Assembly (NCBI RefSeq): GCF_000150275.1
Contig: NW_002060957.1
Coordinates: 945,127-1,009,126 of the forward strand
DNA length: 64,000 nt
Source of the DNA: Trichoplax adhaerens
Taxonomy: Eukaryota; Placozoa; Uniplacotomia; Trichoplacea; Trichoplacidae
Direction of reading: 5' to 3'
This document shows positions 51,120-62,544 of the stretch, in pieces; position 1 is the first letter of the stretch; every line of letters begins with the position of its first letter. Both the position numbers and the translations under genes were made by a program. The notes under the pieces were generated by a model. The model saw nothing but the letters and a program-made list of their open reading frames with translations, was not told the DNA's origin and ran no database searches.

Positions 51120-54100
51120 TTATAATTCGTTCTTGTCTGGTTGGTGCTCCTCATCACTAACGTAATTAGATTCACCATTAATCAAGCCGACAGTATCACT
51201 CAACTCTTTCTCTACTTCTTCATGGCGAACATATTTGTAAAAGTGAGACATGATAACAAATATGACAAATATACATGCACTTAATCCAGCAAAGAAGAAA
51301 AATTCAGCAGCCTGAAATGTATCAATGAAACGATCGATCATTATTGCGACATATGATATATAATATTAACTCGAATCATTAATTCAAATACAAATTTTAC
51401 AAGGCACGCAATAAGATAACATCATACAATCATATATATATATAAATTTATATAATACGCGGCTATAGATGGATTACCTGATCGGGAATAAATCTAGCTT
51501 CGGCAACAATAACAACGATAAGGTTACCGAAAGCCACTGTTAATAACCAGCCAGCTTGAAGACATGATTTCATCGAAGCTGGAGCCTATCAAATCAATAA
51601 GTTGCTTAGATTTACAATTAAATCAAAGGTATCTTTCCTATAACAATTTTAGAAACAGTAGCAATTATTTTTGTATAGCAGCTGCTTAAATTTTATCAAA
51701 TGAATAATACAGTTGACATAATTACCTGAGAATAAGCAAATTCTAAACCAGTTATAGAAAACATGACTTCTCCAGCAGTCATTACGATATATTGAGGTGC
51801 TTGCCATAGAATTGGTATGGAATTAGGCTGGATATCAACATGATTAGTTACAACCACCTATAGTAAAATAGTAATAAGGTAAACAATAAAATAAATAGAA
51901 CACTACGCATTATTGAAGGTAGTATCCAAGTATGGTAGCTTTTATTAATTGATTTGGTATTAACATACTTTATTCGGATCACTAACAGAAGGTTGAACAT
52001 ACACCGTATAAGCACCATTGTTTCCGAATTCAACCGTAGGATTCTAAAATTAGATTAATCTTTAATACTTGCACTTCAATCGATTGTTTGTTTTCATAGG
52101 AGGAATAGATTATACTGAGCGTCTCATTAGATGTAAACATACCTTTGTGGGATTTGGGTTGCTTCCATCTTCATCTATAATTGAATACGAATACCTGAAA
52201 TGATAATTAATGTATCATGAAATTAATCAAAATAATGAAAGGAATATAAAAGTATTTAAAATTGGTTCATTTATTATTTATGCTTTTAAATCCTTTCCTG
52301 AACAATTGATATGACACCGTAATCACTTTATAAGCTCAAATGCTAATTTTATATCAATAGATATAATTTATCTTGTAGTACTTACGTATCATAATACACA
52401 ACGGTATAATTGTAAACTTGCATAGGCTCTATGAAACTAATCTTATGTTGTTTCTTATTAGTTGCAGCAGTTAAGGTGAAATTTATTGATTTCTTCCAGG
52501 TATTAAAAATTCTGTCATTGTCAAATCAAACTAGGTCATTACATCCGATTATACGCGTACCTACCTACTATCTAATGCATGAGTAAAAATGTAAAGATTG
52601 TACCTGATTATTGCACGATCCGATTTAGGACGAGTTACATTCGCTTTTACCTAAAGATAGTTGAAATTAGTGCATTTAATCTATTATCTACTTGTCTTAT
52701 TACAGTTAAAAATACAGTATATAATTAATGGACTATTCATTCATCGATTACAAGGATTACCTTTTGAGAGAAAATTTGTTGATTCTGATAGCTTAATACA
52801 TAGCTAGAAGAGGATTTACTCAAATGCAATTGAAATTTCTTTTGTTTGAACAATGAACACGAATTATTTGCTGTCACTGTTAAGGTCATCGGTCCGGATG
52901 GTGCAGTGATGTAAGAATTGCTCTATTTAACAAACGATCGATAGGAAATATAATTGTTGGTTTAAAAAAATAAAATAAGTATGTGATCTATCTATTACCT
53001 GGGTATAATTGAGATTTAATGCTACACCAGCTTGCTTCTGAACAAAATTTAGATTACAAGGAATATTATTAACCAGACTAAATCGTGTAAGATTCCCTTC
53101 AGGATGAGTACGATCAACATCTAGGGCCTGCATGTGCATAGGAAGAAAGTTATCCACTACAATATTTATTTATTGAAAAGGGTCTTTACTGAAAATTGTT
53201 AAAATGTATAACTAACCTCTATCTGAAGTTGTAATAATCCAGCAATAACGAAAGCAAATGATGCAAATATTATACCAGTGCACATTCGCTGTAAAGGCCT
53301 ACAATAGAATCAATAGCGAAAAAATATATGATTAATGTACTGGTATAAACTTCTCAAGCCATATACGCGTTAACTTTATTAACCTCATCGGTATCTTAAG
53401 TTTTCTTAACAAAGGGTAGATTAAGGACTCAAATACAGGAATTAGAATTATAATTAAAACGGGGTTTGCGGCCTACGTAATATGAATTTTAATATACTTT
53501 TTAGTATGTTTATTAAACAGACTTTAGATTCATAATCAGAGCGGTTAGTGGTACAATATTTATTCGCTAAACCTGCATTTGATCTGGTTGCATTTTGCCT
53601 AAAGGGCCCTATATCAAGATTTATGTTCAATAAAAAGAAAATAAATAATCAATTGGATATTACTCTACTATGCATCTGGATTATCTTACCAAGTTTCCGC
53701 TCATTTCTTCAGCTTGTAGTGTCCAGCGGGATCCCTATTGCAAATTAAATATTTGTGGAAGGTTATACATTATTGTAACATTGATTGCACAGCATCATGA
53801 ATTGTTATACCTGTTGATCAAATAATGTCCAAAATATTGGCAATGGGATAAACATTACCAGTACTCTTAGCATAGCTTTGATGTCTTCGAGTAGCTTAGG
53901 CTGTTGTTATTGTAATCAATATAGTCGAAAATTAGTATCGTTCACATGCAAGAGTAAAAAATATCATAAAGGTACTTGATTAAACTAACACTAAATCTGT
54001 CTGAGGCTTTGTCTAGCCAATGATTTGCAGGAATATCACTTTTTCGATTTCCAATAGCATGCTAAAATGAATGTTACAAGCCTTAATTTAAGTATTGTCG

Positions 54101-56194
54101 ACCTCACATTGATAAAAATATAATTTATCTTTCAGCATGATTAGTTTGCCTTACACAAATAGCTTTGCAAACGTCAGCAAGTATGTTGCCAGTGGGAGGA
54201 TTTCTTTTATAAAGAGGTCGACCCATCCAAAAGACAACTGCATAATTAGTGGAGAAATCATTTAGCGGTAACATTTATTTTATACATGTGTATATATAAG
54301 CATGTCTGCACTAACAAAAAGAACTGCATTACTGTACAGTAAATACATGCGTGTCTTTTTCATAAATATGATCCGTTAGTAAGGGTTTGATAATTGTTTC
54401 AAATTTACGATACCACAATTCACTATGGAATTTTTCTGTAATTATTTTGCGGTACGCAATTGAGAGCAGAGATGCTATCATACAGCAACGATAACTTTAC
54501 AAAGAGATACTTACATATCGCGACTAGCATTAATATTGCAGGTATGCCAAAAGCTAATGCATAGCAATCACCATGGAAACAGTGAACATTGCCTAAGTGA
54601 CATAATAGTTGTTAAAAAATGTTGATGCCAAGAATAGAAATTGAACTTTTATGTAGACCTCTTAAGATTGGAGTAAAGATTGTTGACAGTACACTTCCGG
54701 CATTAATAGAAAAGTAGAAGATGGAGAAAAACCTTTCCAATAATTTGTGCTAGATACATATTTTAAAAAAAGAGATAAAATAAAGCAGATATCTAAAACA
54801 ATATATGCATAACAGAGAAATTCAGATGTATAGAATGCGTAGAATTTGATCACTAAGGAATTAACAAAATTACTAGTAGTTGGATAGCATTTTCGTAGAC
54901 TCTTATTACTGCATAATAACAACTGACCTGATTAGGATTAATTTGATCCCCACCGAAGGCAGAAACGCAGGGTTTTATACCGCCTGTACCAAAGCCAATT
55001 AACATTAAACCGATAATAGGGCCAGCTCTACATCAATACAGATTATCTAGTGAGAATTGCTCGATAGTCACACTGCGTATATGAGGGAATAGAATATTGC
55101 ACAGTTTAAAATTTATTGTGGATGATTATTATGCTAGTCTTACAATGATTTATGACTTAGAGGGGGAATTGCAGTCAACGTTACCACAGTATTTCCAATG
55201 GCGTATATCAAGGAAACGTATAAAATAGTCCTAAAATATGAGGAGTTGCAATAGAATAAAACAATCTATTTCAAGATAATAGCTTCCATATCACTACTGC
55301 GGCAAATTGAAATTTATAACTTTACTATTGCCTGAAGTTGACGGTAAGATATTGATCAACAAATCCTTTTGATATGAGGAGAAACTTTACAGGCTAGCAG
55401 GCACTACCTAACTCCACTATTCCATTTGTACTTGCTGTCATAGCACGTTACCTGTATTTGCCAAGCCAGCCATCAGCTAACATTGCTCCAAGTAAAGGAG
55501 TAAAGTAGCACAACATTACAAAAGCATGATATAACGCGGTTGCGGTGTTTTTATCGAGTCCGTAAAAATTGGTAAAATAAAGGACCAAAATGGCTAAATA
55601 TTGAAAGCAAATATTCGATTAATTTAGTTCTTGGTAGAATACCTTCCATTGACTGTGACATATATATAATATTGCAGTAGTTGTATTTTATTTTAAATTT
55701 AAGAATGAAGATCAATTTCAGTCTATTTTCGAGGTAGTAATCAGAAAATGTCTATTTTTAAGGTTGATACTAGCATTTATACGATGCAGTATGTCATTAT
55801 TCAATTATTTGGAAAATTGATGCCTACATTTATTATTGCACTAACCTCTCATGCCATAGTAAGAAAATCGTTCGCAGAATTCATTACCAACAATAAAGTA
55901 AATGCTTTTGGGAAGATCACTAATACAAGATGTAAAGTTCTAAATAAAACAGAGTAAAAAAATGTCATGATGATTAATGCTCCAATCTAAAAGGGTAGCT
56001 GTACTTTGTCTTTGTCGGTCGTCATTACAACTTCATGCCTGAAGTCTGGATATCTAGCTCGATGTTAGATTGTTGGTTTTGAGTTTATACCGTACCTTAA
56101 CTCTTCCCCAAGCTTTGCCGCTAATTTTCCTGTCTTCAACATCGGTACTTTGACCATCTGTTAAGACGGTCGATTTGTCTTCCTCTTCACTCAT
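51120..56194 (-). CDS. SLC15-family proton-coupled oligopeptide transporter (PepT1/PepT2-like)
   Basis: Plasma-membrane POT/PTR-family MFS transporter that takes up di- and tripeptides with protons. The start is ATG at 56194 (MSEEEDKSTVLTDGQ), followed by about 16 exons to TAA at 51120. Family signatures in order are FIVGNEFCERFSYYGMR (ExxER motif), ALYHAFVMLCYFTPLLGAML (with the His equivalent to PepT1 His57), GTGGIKPCVSAFGGDQ, FSINAGSVLSTIFTPILR, MFIPLPIFWTLFDQQGSRWT, MTAGEVMFSITGLEFAYSQA, and SMKSCLQAGWLLTVAFGN near the end. Between TM9 and TM10 is the long extracellular region typical of animal PepT proteins (about 53130-52000). The C-terminal tail is acidic (SNYVSDEEHQPDKNEL). It looks complete. 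PepT1 versus PepT2 cannot be decided, and in an early-branching animal this may be a pre-duplication member. Confidence 0.93.
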
Positions 56195-56370
56195 ATTGTA
56201 ACCTTCGATTCTAAGCCAATTGAAAAATAGAACATCGAGTCATTAATACATAGTATACTATCGATATCAAAAGACGATGATCAAAAGAGTAGTTGATAGC
56301 GAGTAATGGAGTCTTTCTAGAATACGATATTATTCAAAGTGCTGCATGATATATTAGAAATGCAATGGAT
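56195..56370. promoter_or_regulatory. 5' flank of the SLC15 gene
   Basis: A short interval between the start codon and a tandem array. The promoter is presumably here or within the array. No recognisable core element. Confidence 0.3.
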
Positions 56371-56374
56371 TTCA

Positions 56375-57140
56375 TATCTTGATGGTCTTGAACGCGTATT
56401 TCTTATTTATTGTGATTGTTGATTGGCTACTAGAAACGTAGACGGTCAAGGGAAATAATTTTAGAAAGTGGATCACTTTAAGGCGTATTTCTCATTTATT
56501 GTGATTGTTGGTGGGCTACAAGAAACATCGGCAGTAAAGGGAACTAATTTTATAACTTGATCGTTCTAAAGGCGTTCTTCTTACTGATTGTGATTGTTGA
56601 TTGGCTACTAGAAACGTAGACGGTCAAGGGAAATGATCTTAGAAGTTGATCACTTTAAAGTGTAGTTCTTATTCATTGTGATTGTTGGTGGGCTACAAGA
56701 AACGTCGGCAGTAAGGGGAACTAATTTTATAACTTGATCGTTTTGAAGGGATTCTTCTTACTTATTGTGATTGTTAGTTAGTGACTGGAAATGTAGACAG
56801 TAAAAGGAAGTAATTTTACAACTTGATCGTTCTGAAGGCGTATGTCTTACTGATTGTCATTGTTGGTTCGCCACAAGAAACGCAGGTAGTAAAGCGAAAT
56901 GATTTTACGACTTGATCGTTTTGAAGGCGTTCTTCTTACTGATCGTGATTGTTAGTTAGCGACTGGAAATGTAGACAGTAAAAGGAAGTAATTTTACAAC
57001 TTGATCGTTCTGAAGGCGTATGTCTTACTGATTGTCATTGTTGGTTCGCTACAAGAAACGCAGGTAGTTAAGCGAAATGATTTTACAACTAGATCGTTTT
57101 GAAGGCTTCTTTCTCACTCATTGTGCTTGTTGGTTAGCTA
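56375..57140. repeat. Tandem array, about 90-bp unit, about 9 copies
   Basis: TTGATCGTT or TTGATCACT recurs every 88-92 bp from 56378 to 57091, together with ATTGTGATTGTTGGTTGGCT-type and CTACAAGAAACG-type segments. Neighbouring copies differ while alternate copies are alike (for example 56556 and 56736, or 56824 and 57001), suggesting duplication of dimers. It sits directly upstream of the SLC15 start codon. Confidence 0.88.
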
Positions 57141-57465
57141 CAACAAACGCAGAGGAAGATCAACAATCTTTGATGATTTACACTAGAGACCCTTAAAGTC
57201 TCTTAAAGAGTCTCTAAAATTGACAGCAGTACTTTATCAATATGATTGCCCTCTATTAAATTTCATTTTCTGAATCTATATCCAACTGCAATTCGAACGT
57301 TACTCGATTGCAGTGTAATTCTGTCCATTCATGATCGTATTATGATTGAGTCAATGTTGGATAGGGCCGCGATAATAGTACAACAGTTAAGATTGGCTTG
57401 AAAATTGGAAGGGTTGTGATCGTACTTTAAAGCATGGTTGAAGTAGACTATCATAAAAATGAGAA

Positions 57466-57810
57466 ATGGATGATCGATCTCATCAAAGGAACAACCTCAT
57501 TCATGCAGGGAATAAGGCCAAGCGTAGGAATAAAAACAAGCCGATGCATAGACGGGAAAGAATTTGCTTTTTTTTGAGTCAAATGGATGAAAAAAAACTG
57601 AAATTTGTATTTGTTTGCATGCGTTGGAAATTGAAAATCAAGGTAGGATTGTGGTTGTTGACTATCCTCTACAATTTGTTTAGTGTGGAGAGAATTCAAT
57701 GGTCAACTACTGTCGAGTTTATTGATGGACTACCAGAGTGTTGTTTGTTCGCTATGATCGTCCTTTATCGTTATGAGCAATGTTTGAATCCATTACGGTT
57801 GAATGGATGA
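57466..57810 (+). CDS. Unassigned small open frame
   Basis: 114 codons from ATG at 57466 to TGA. Basic N-terminus (GNKAKRRNKNKPMHRRERI), then a hydrophobic middle (VGLWLLTILYNLF) that could be one membrane segment. No family recognised. It lies among other coding-like fragments on the same strand, so it may be an exon or relic of an unknown gene family; it may also be chance. Confidence 0.3.
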   Translation: MDDRSHQRNNLIHAGNKAKRRNKNKPMHRRERICFFLSQMDEKKLKFVFVCMRWKLKIKVGLWLLTILYNLFSVERIQWSTTVEFIDGLPECCLFAMIVLYRYEQCLNPLRLNG

Positions 57811-58145
57811 TCATTACTTTTGATATTGGTCCATCAATCCAATAAGCGATGGAACGAAGTGGAATACGACTTGTTTGGCTAGCTTGAAATGGCAGGTGGA
57901 TCAATCAGCGTAATTTGGGGGTCCAAATTAGCATTGGCTTAATGAAGAGAGACTGTTCAATTTACTGGCCAAGACCGACCCTAACACACTCAAGCGCTGT
58001 TGTTCAATGACGGCAAGGAGGAAAGACCATGTAACCAGTTATCCTAATGAGAAAAAATGGGCTATTTCTCCCCTATAGATCATTCACCAATGCAATCAAG
58101 TAGTCGATCGGTTGTTGCTAGGCCTCTATTCACTGGAGTTGATAG

Positions 58146-58376
58146 GGAATAGAAAAGGTCAAAAGGAAGACGATCCTCCGGCAGCAATGGACGACGCTCA
58201 ACGTCAACACCAATCAATGGTTCAATCAAGTGGAAAATAGCCTTACACGATCAACCCTAATTGTCTTGGCTGTATTATACAGTCTTGGTCATAGCCATCA
58301 GGCTGTAAACGAAGACGATGAAGGAATGGATGGAAGAGGATCGGTTATTTCTTGGCCTCTTTTTGGTAGGGAATGA
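58146..58376 (+). pseudogene. Coding-like module, copy 1 (unknown family)
   Basis: Open frame of about 76 codons without an obvious ATG. Its core is NTNQWFNQVENSLTRST, then VLAVLYSLGHSHQAV and NEDDEGMD. Copy 2 directly downstream (58373-58549) keeps the same frame with mostly conservative replacements, which argues for past selection on protein. It has seven extra codons relative to copy 2. No family recognised. Confidence 0.4.
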
Positions 58377-58549
58377 AAAAGGTCAAAAGGAAGACGATGT
58401 TCAACATCAACACCAATCAATGGTTGGATCAAGTGGAAAATAGCCTTACACGATCAACTCAAGTTGTCTTGGCTGTATTATACAGTCTTGCTCATGGCCA
58501 TAAGGCTTTAAACCAACAAGATGAAGGAATGGATGTGGAATTGGTGTAG
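58373..58549 (+). CDS. Coding-like module, copy 2 (58 codons, unknown family)
   Basis: ATG at 58373, TAG at 58547-58549. Core NTNQWLDQVENSLTRST, then VVLAVLYSLAHGHKALNQQD. Alignment to copy 1 shows changes such as G/A, S/G, Q/K and V/L with no frame break in the shared core. Either a tandemly duplicated exon of an unrecognised gene or a small relic. Confidence 0.4.
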   Translation: MKKVKRKTMFNINTNQWLDQVENSLTRSTQVVLAVLYSLAHGHKALNQQDEGMDVELV

Positions 58550-58799
58550 AATGGATGCAATTTGGTGTGGAATGGAAGCAATTTGGGGGCAAAATAGTTT
58601 CCTCTGTAGGCTGCTCCTTCTTCCCTTTTAGCTGGCGGTCTAGTGGTCCTTTCAAGTGTGCACAATAGTAGATGGATACCGCAATAGCGCCAGCGGTATC
58701 ATGCGCAGTACAGATGGACGACCGTCCACTTGTAGTAGTCTGATGGCAATTCCACTTTCTCTCTCTCTCTCTTCCTCTGCAAATCAATTCCATTTCCAT

Positions 58800-59480
58800 C
58801 ATTTGAAATGGAGAGAGAGACTTTCCCTCTATTCCAGATGGATATTCACTCAAATAGAGAGAGAAGCTTTCCCTCTATTCCCATTGGATATTCACTGAAA
58901 ACGCTATTCAATCCGTAAAATCATACTTTGATTTGTTGCCCTGTTACAAGTCTGTATGCTGCAAACGTAATGACAAGTTGGCAGCAGAAAACTACCCTTG
59001 AAACGACAAGGTGATCATGGCAGAAAGCATCTTTCTCTACAACAAATGGAGAGAGATGCTTTCTGTCTATTCCAGTTGGATTTTCATTGAAAACGCTATT
59101 CAATCAGTAAAATCATACTTTGATTTGTTGTACTGCTGCAGATGTAGTGACAAGTTGGCAGCAGAAAACTAACCTTGAAACGACAAGGTGATCATGGCAG
59201 AAAGCATCTTTCTCTACAAGAAATGGAGAGAGATGCTTTCTGTCTATTCCAGTTGGATTTTCATTGAAAACGCTATTCAATCCGTAAAATTATACTTTGA
59301 TTTGTTGTCCTACTGCAGATGTAATGACAAATTGGCAGCAGGAAACTACCCATGTAACCACAAGGTTATCATGGCAGAAACCATCTTCCTCCACAAATCT
59401 TATTCTATATGAAGAAATAGAGATGCTTTCTCTCTATTTCAGTTGCATGTTCACTGAAAACCCAACCCAATCTACAACAG
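58800..59480. repeat. Tandem array, about 183-bp unit, 3-4 copies
   Basis: AAAACGCTATTCAATC(C/A)GTAAAAT starts near 58903, 59090 and 59270. Each unit also has GACAAGTTGGCAGCAGAAAA, GATCATGGCAGAAAGCATCT and AGAGATGCTTTCTGTCTATT. The leftmost part has extra copies of a 45-bp GAGAGA-rich segment, and CT microsatellites lie near 58757-58772 and 59578-59588. The unit is partly open in several frames. Confidence 0.85.
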
Positions 59481-59694
59481 GATATTGGGATAAGCTGCAC
59501 TCTTACAAGTTGTCAACAGAAAACGATCTGTCAAACTACTAGGTTACAACAGCACAGTCTGCTAGAGAGCATCAGTCTCCCTCTCTCTCCATGACAGTAC
59601 TTGCAAATCAATTCTTATTGAATATGAAGATATTAAAAGATACGCTCTGACTATTCTAGTTCCATCTCATTAGAAAAGAATCATATTGAAATCC

Positions 59695-59870
59695 TGCAGG
59701 GTCTGCAATCCTATTTGGTTACAACACAAACGGCATTAACCTTGATACCATCCATAAAGTCAAGCCCTACAATGCCAGCAACCACCACGACTACGGACAA
59801 CTAATGCTATCCTACATTGACATGGACAAACTGGCCATCAATAAAAAAAAAAGACATTCAAGAAATCAAT
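59695..59870 (+). pseudogene. Coding-like fragment (unknown family)
   Basis: About 58 open codons with protein-like composition: AILFGYNTNGINLDTIHKV, then NHHDYGQLMLSYIDMDKLAI, followed by an A10 run and a stop. No start codon, no family recognised. Confidence 0.35.
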
Positions 59871-60218
59871 AGACTATCGAGGTGAAATAGAGTAATCGAA
59901 AAAGGACATGGGCAGCGAATGAAGTTTTGCGATCCAATTATCATCGCCGCTTTTATAATGATGAGGACTTGATCATGATTACTTTTAAATCGGCAAGTAC
60001 TCCATGACCTTTATCCATTAAAACTACTGTACCCTTTCGTAATAAGAAGTCATCGAAAGAAGGATAGCCAGAGTTTGGATCTGGCATGCTAAAAAAGTTT
60101 GTGAATACGACTGTATTAGAAAGACGGATCATGATAACAGTAACAGCTTGTAAAGCATTCTTGCAGGATAATGATGCGCTTATGATCATCATTATAAACG
60201 TACAAGTAACGGCGGTGA

Positions 60219-60413
60219 TTGTATCATGAACCAAGTAAAAAGTCTCAAGCTTTGATGGATGCCAACTTGATCGATGTGATTTTATCTCTCCAAACCCTCG
60301 AATTCAAAGCCGGTGTTATTCTAGCAACACTATTAAGTAGCATGGACAAAAAGTCTTCACAGCAAGACCTTGGTCTACTACATACGGACAACTATTCAGA
60401 AAAGAGCGGATAG
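60219..60413 (+). pseudogene. Coding-like fragment upstream of the 135-bp array
   Basis: 64 codons from ATG, with LMDANLIDVILSLQTLEFK and AGVILATLLSSMDKKSSQQ. It ends where the tandem array of coding-like units starts. Possibly the 5' part of the same decayed gene. The opposite strand is also open (59953-60234), so coding sense is not certain. Confidence 0.3.
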
Positions 60414-61500
60414 AAAGAAATTGTGAAAAACTAAATCCGACGTTTGATATTGTATCACTCTATCTCAATCAAGCCATGCCATAACAAATCATCCAAAAAG
60501 CACTTTCAAGCAATAGCTCTTTTGACAAGACCGAAATAAAGTGCAGATAGAGCAGATAGAAAGAAATCGTGAAAAATTAAATCCGACGTTTGATATTGTA
60601 TCATTCTATCTCGATCAAGCCATGCCATAAGAAATCATCCAAAAAGCACTTTCAAGCAACAGCTCTTTGACAAGATCGAAAGAAAGTGCAGATAGCAAGA
60701 AATCGTGAAAAGTTGAATCCGACGTTTGATATTGTATCATTCTATCTCAATCAAGCCATGCCATAAGAAATCATCCAAAAAGCACTTTCAAGCAACAGCT
60801 CTTTGACAAGATCGAAAGAAAGTGCAGATAGCAAGAAATCGTGAAAAGTTGAATCCGACGTTTGATATTGTATCATTCTATCTCAATCAAGCCATGCCAT
60901 AAGAAATCATCCAAAAAGCACTTTCAAGCAACAGCTCTTTGACAAGATCGAAAGAAAGTGCAGATAGCAAGAAATCGTGAAAAGTTGAATCCGACGTTTG
61001 ATATTGTATCATTCTATCTCAATCAAGCCATGCCATAACAAATCATCCAAAAAGCACTTTCGAGCAACAGCTCTTTGACAAGATAGCAAGAAATCGTGAA
61101 AAGTTGAATCCGACGTTTGATATTGTATCATTCTATCTCAATCAAGCCATTCCATAAGAAATCATCCAAAAAGCACTTTCAAGCAACAGCTCTTTTGACA
61201 AGACCGAAATAAAGTGCAGATAGAGCAGATAGAAAGAAATAGTGAAAAACTAAATCCGACGTTTGATATTGTATCATTCTATCTCAATCAAGCCATGCCA
61301 TAACAAATCATCCAAAAAGCACTTTCAAGCAACAGCTCTTTGACAAGATCGAAAGAAAGTGCAGATAGAAAGAAATAGTGAAAAACTAAATCCGACGTTT
61401 GATATTGTATCATTCTATCTCAATCAAGCCATGCCATAAGAAATCATCCAAAAAGCACTTTCGAGCAACAGCTCTCTGACAAGATCGAAATAAAGTGCAT
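60405..61500. repeat. Tandem array, about 120-150-bp unit, about 8 copies, coding-like
   Basis: TCCGACGTTTGATATTGTAT recurs near 60437, 60585, 60718, 60854, 60990, 61109, 61257 and 61395. The plus-strand reading LNPTFDIVSLYLNQAMP, then IIQKALSSNSSF, is the same in nearly all copies. Every copy has a TAA stop after AMP and further stops in the linker. Copies are more than 95 percent alike by eye, so the expansion is recent or homogenised. Confidence 0.88.
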
Positions 61501-62540
61501 TCATCATCCATTCATTGCTAATTTTAATCACTCCTCCAATCGATTCATTATTGCCATCATCAAGTCCTAGCAAAGACTACGTCGTCCTTGAATGCGCGTA
61601 TACTTCTACCCTACCACGATCAAATCGTTCCAAGTCTGATTTATCCATGAATTATTGAACAGACCTAGAACTGCATCAATCTTGACTTGATGTGCAACGT
61701 ATTTTCTTTCTTTACATTACAAGGACGAGTTATCCATCACGGATTTATTCTATCGTACGGTTGAAGGATGCACACAGAGATAGTCCATTTCTAATCGTCA
61801 TAAGCATATGGGGCCCCCTAAAGCTATTCAATGATGATGTTGCTCTATCATCTACTTTCGTACATTATCGTGCTCCTCGTTGGCAACCAGTGTTTATCAT
61901 TTGTCCTATACTTTATGCCTAGATTGCTCACTCCAGCTAAGAGTAGAATGCAGAATGGGCATCATTTTGCTGATGGTCATAGGGCGCTGATGTCAACATC
62001 GCCCTAATAACAACCAACATGATTGCAGTTTATATCAATTAACGGGACGCTTACCGTTAACAAGTTTGTTGGTGATAATCCAAGATAGCGATGGCGCTTA
62101 TCGTCAAATGGATGGATATTGATCTAGGTACGAGTTGGTTGGATTGGCAATAGTTTCAATCAATTCGCTAGGCCTGCTAGTACATTCTCCAATAGCGCAA
62201 AAGGTTGGAAAACTCAAGTGAATTCCACCTGATGATAATGGGTTGATTTTATTTTGACTTTATGTAAATAACCGGCGGGGAGGAGAATCAACTCATTACA
62301 ATTCATGATATGCATCCTGTTATTCCTCTCTACACATAGACTATCGTCGATGCTGGTCTATAATGGCACTGTCATGATGATAGTGTATAATGTACATAAA
62401 TCACAGTGGAGTCGATTGCTGGTGACATTAGGCATACTCGATCACTCTATATTAGGCAGCGATAGTCGAATAACCCTCTATGTCTTATGAGCAAGACAAG
62501 ATGATAGCCAACCTTGTGTTGATTTACTTTTCAATCGACT
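61501..62540. other. Interval between arrays, no intact gene
   Basis: A 76-codon plus-strand frame at 61692-61922 (with DAHRDSPFLIVISIWGPLK) has protein-like composition but no recognised domain. The remainder has no supportable features. Confidence 0.35.
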
Positions 62541-62544
62541 ATTC

